Source: CAYLNL01 sp964385175 (GTDB lineage: Bacteria > Bacteroidota > Bacteroidia > Flavobacteriales > Flavobacteriaceae). From it: a DNA stretch of 64,000 nt. The translations under genes were made by a program, and so were the position numbers. Below, piece after piece: positions 62,073 to 64,000 of this stretch. The first letter of the stretch is position 1; every line of letters starts with the position of its first letter. Below the pieces are notes generated by a model. It was not told the origin of the DNA. It did no database searches and saw only the letters and a program-made list of their open reading frames with translations. Location: NCBI GenBank assembly GCA_964385175.1, contig CAYLNL010000003.1:124001-188000 (forward strand), written 5' to 3'.

Positions 62073-62758
62073 AAGAGCCATTGTTTTAAATCGCCGGTTA
62101 GGGTGATGCGATTTTCCTGGGGTGCAGTTCCTTCATTACAACGGTAGGTAGTATAGCGGTAGCTAAGGGAAAGGGTGGTTCCGCCTAATTTGGTGGGGCT
62201 TTTAAAGGCTTCGCTCATGGTTTTTACCTGTTCTTTTTTGATGTGGAAGGAAAATGCCATTTTGCCGCTTGACAGGGTGGGCGGGCTGCCCTTGCTGGTA
62301 AGTGAGGCGTTGAGTATTTTCCCCGGGGTGGTTTTGTCGCTTATCATCGCCTCCGGCGATTCGGGGTTCAGGTAAAGTGCACCGGCAACTATAGCATCCC
62401 CGCCATAATACTCTTTTGCCTTGGAAGTGAGGTTTTGGAGTTGTTGACCGGTTAGCCCCCAGGTTACCAAAAGGTGCAAAATGGCGCCATCGGGGTCCAG
62501 GCTCCCCTGTTGGCTGTATTCCTGGTAGGAACACTCTACAACGCCTTTGTCTTCAGAGAGTTGCAGAGAAGCCGGAAGGTAATATACGCTGTTGACGCCA
62601 ACACCCGGAACTTCGCGGAAGAGATAAACTTTTACACCATCGCCCAAGGATACTTCCCGTTTGCTTTCCTCGCACACGCGTTGCGCATGGGTGCTTGCGC
62701 AGGCGAAAAGAGCTGCCAGCAACCAGAGATATTTTATGTAGGGCTGTATAAAAGTCAT
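62069..62758 (-). CDS. Secreted family paralogue C, N-terminal half only
   Basis: 229 residues from the ATG at 62758, one base after the upstream stop codon. Signal peptide KYLWLLAALFACASTHAQ. Contains the family N-terminal region: SVYYLPASLQLSEDKGVVEC, ILHLLVTWGLTGQQLQ, KMAFSFHIKKEQVKTMSEAF and TTLSLSYRYTTYRC. It lacks the whole C-terminal half (DPAFQQRE / KKHRSG / FVDE regions). It ends cleanly and overlaps the next gene by an ATGA, so it looks like a genuine short member rather than a broken gene. Confidence 0.72.
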   Translation of the reverse strand: MTFIQPYIKYLWLLAALFACASTHAQRVCEESKREVSLGDGVKVYLFREVPGVGVNSVYYLPASLQLSEDKGVVECSYQEYSQQGSLDPDGAILHLLVTWGLTGQQLQNLTSKAKEYYGGDAIVAGALYLNPESPEAMISDKTTPGKILNASLTSKGSPPTLSSGKMAFSFHIKKEQVKTMSEAFKSPTKLGGTTLSLSYRYTTYRCNEGTAPQENRITLTGDLKQWLL

Positions 62759-62759
62759 T

Positions 62760-64000
62760 TTATTCAGGTAATTCGTCAACAAATATCAATCCTATAGTAT
62801 CCACACCTTCCCGCTCTATTTTAGTTCCGTTTTTCCGAATCCAGGTGATTTTATAGTTTACATTTTCTGTGTTATTCGGCAGTGTAACTTCAAAATTTTT
62901 CTGGCTTATATCGTCTGTCGGCTTCAAGGTTATGCGTTGCTGTTTCACCTGGTCAAAAAAGGGATAGCTTATCTGAACAGAGATAGCGCGAATGTCTTTT
63001 CCCTGGAGCTCGCTCATATTGCCTTCCATATAAATGGTTTTTCGCTGGAAGGGAACAAAGAGGTTTACCATGGCGGCGTTTTCGCTTTTCCAGGGAGTTT
63101 CATACCCGCCACCGCCTTTGAATTTCCAACTGGTTTTGTAGTCGTAAGCGAGCCACTCGGTGCGTACGGTGTCTTTTTGGTTGAGGTAGCGCATGGAAAA
63201 CCTGCCATCGAAGTTTTTAAAACTTTCTTTTTTAATGAGAATGTCTGCAAGGGTTTCGGCGCCGCTGCGGTGTTTTTTGCGGAGGGTTACGGTAACGCTG
63301 TTGAGCATGCTTTCAAATTCTTTTTCTAAATCGCCATCTATACCCACATATACTTCACGCTGCTGAAAAGCGGGGTCCCAAAGAGGAACGTCTCTGAAAA
63401 AGCGTTCATTTTTTCCATATTTTTGATATAGGGTGCCGATATTGAAGGTTATGAAGTGATGCCGATCGATGGTGGAGCGACCTTTGAAGAAGAGGTTAGA
63501 GGCGCCCGATACATTTATTTCTTTTAGCTGATAAGAGGCGCTGAGCCCAAAGCCGGTGGTGTTTTTGCTAGATAGGGCGCCGCCGGCACCTACGAGCGCT
63601 CCAATGGCGTCCATCATACCGCCTCGCTGTTCGGCGGGAACGCTGGCGGCTTCTACAGGGCGAAACATGAGGTCTAACAGTTTGCTGTACACGGTATTGA
63701 GGAGGCCTTCTAAGGTGGCATTGGTTCCTACGGTGGTGAGTTTAATGGCGTTTCTCTTTATGAGGTCATCGAATCCTATTTTTACATCGGCGCCTATAAA
63801 GTAGATGTTGCCGCCGGCGCCAAAGGACTGGCTTTTTTTCACATCTGACCAGTTTATTTCTAAGGTGGCATCGTAGCTATCGCTCAGGCCGGAAAAGCTC
63901 AAATCAAAGATAAGCGAAATATCGGGCGTATCCATCTTAAAGCTTTCTAACAGCAGCTTAGAATCTAACGGCGTGAGGTCGAAGGAAAGTGCTATACTGG
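62760..64000 (-). CDS. Secreted family paralogue D (5' partial, runs off the window)
   Basis: Open to base 64000 on the minus strand; 412 codons visible. The visible start reads SIALSFDLTPLDSKLLLESF, then DTPDISLIFDLSFSGL, aligning with the MSVSFEMTLTGY region of paralogue A. It continues DVKIGFDDLIKRNAIKLTTV, LLNTVYSKLLDLMFRPVEAA, WDPAFQQREVYVGIDG, TVTLRKKHRSGAETLADI and ends GLIFVDELPE. The C-terminal ~200 residues look beta-rich. Same operon as C, the cysteine hydrolase, B, A and the metalloprotease. Confidence 0.78.
   Translation of the reverse strand, partial: SIALSFDLTPLDSKLLLESFKMDTPDISLIFDLSFSGLSDSYDATLEINWSDVKKSQSFGAGGNIYFIGADVKIGFDDLIKRNAIKLTTVGTNATLEGLLNTVYSKLLDLMFRPVEAASVPAEQRGGMMDAIGALVGAGGALSSKNTTGFGLSASYQLKEINVSGASNLFFKGRSTIDRHHFITFNIGTLYQKYGKNERFFRDVPLWDPAFQQREVYVGIDGDLEKEFESMLNSVTVTLRKKHRSGAETLADILIKKESFKNFDGRFSMRYLNQKDTVRTEWLAYDYKTSWKFKGGGGYETPWKSENAAMVNLFVPFQRKTIYMEGNMSELQGKDIRAISVQISYPFFDQVKQQRITLKPTDDISQKNFEVTLPNNTENVNYKITWIRKNGTKIEREGVDTIGLIFVDELPE

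Overview
The window looks like a chromosomal segment of a Bacteroidota species, probably Chitinophagia or Sphingobacteriia grade. The sequence evidence is: type IX secretion C-terminal sorting domains, the phylum-type promoter element TAnnTTTG ahead of many genes, a serine palmitoyltransferase-like enzyme, a grasp-with-spasm peptide maturation locus, and a type II-C CRISPR-Cas9 system with a repeat beginning GTTGTGGTTTGA (crRNA sense). The family-level assignment is inference.

Layout. 1-4.3 kb: two T9SS-exported, adhesin-like proteins with S74 chaperone domains and nearly identical 3' ends. 4.3-10.1 kb: housekeeping genes (accD lacking its zinc-ribbon cysteines, fba broken at a G9 tract, tRNA-Leu, prs-rplY, a DEAD-box helicase). 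10.2-19.3 kb: two adjacent ribosomal-peptide (RiPP) loci on the minus strand. One is a grasp-with-spasm operon with up to three GG-leader precursors. The other has its own GG-leader precursor, a terminator, an HQxxH protein, a CmoA-like enzyme, an N2227-like methyltransferase fused to a PqqD-like domain, and a TPR lipoprotein. A conserved 5'-UTR element precedes precursors in both loci. 19.8-44.2 kb: copper ATPase, metabolism and topoisomerase IV. A low-GC PIN-GNAT/ASCH pair sits between parC and parE, and a candidate effector with a contractile-injection-type N-terminus lies next to parE. 44.2-45.2 kb: a divergent S24 repressor and a small HTH-like gene.

45.4-55.8 kb: the CRISPR locus has an unusual layout. 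A frameshifted cas1 and cas2 are on the plus strand. Then come a toxin-antitoxin pair with a frameshifted toxin, 63 repeats with 62 spacers, a second (PIN) toxin-antitoxin pair, and cas9 on the minus strand. A divergent tracrRNA lies just upstream of cas9. Several spacers form families that encode the same short peptides with mostly synonymous changes, so the array has repeatedly sampled the same phage genes as they diverged.

55.8-64 kb: one minus-strand operon of secreted proteins, comprising at least four members of an unrecognised paralogous family, an LRAT/NlpC-like cysteine hydrolase and an HExxH metalloprotease. It runs off the window.

Three genes (fba, cas1, the 46.6-kb toxin) are broken at mononucleotide runs. 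This could be assembly error or real decay.
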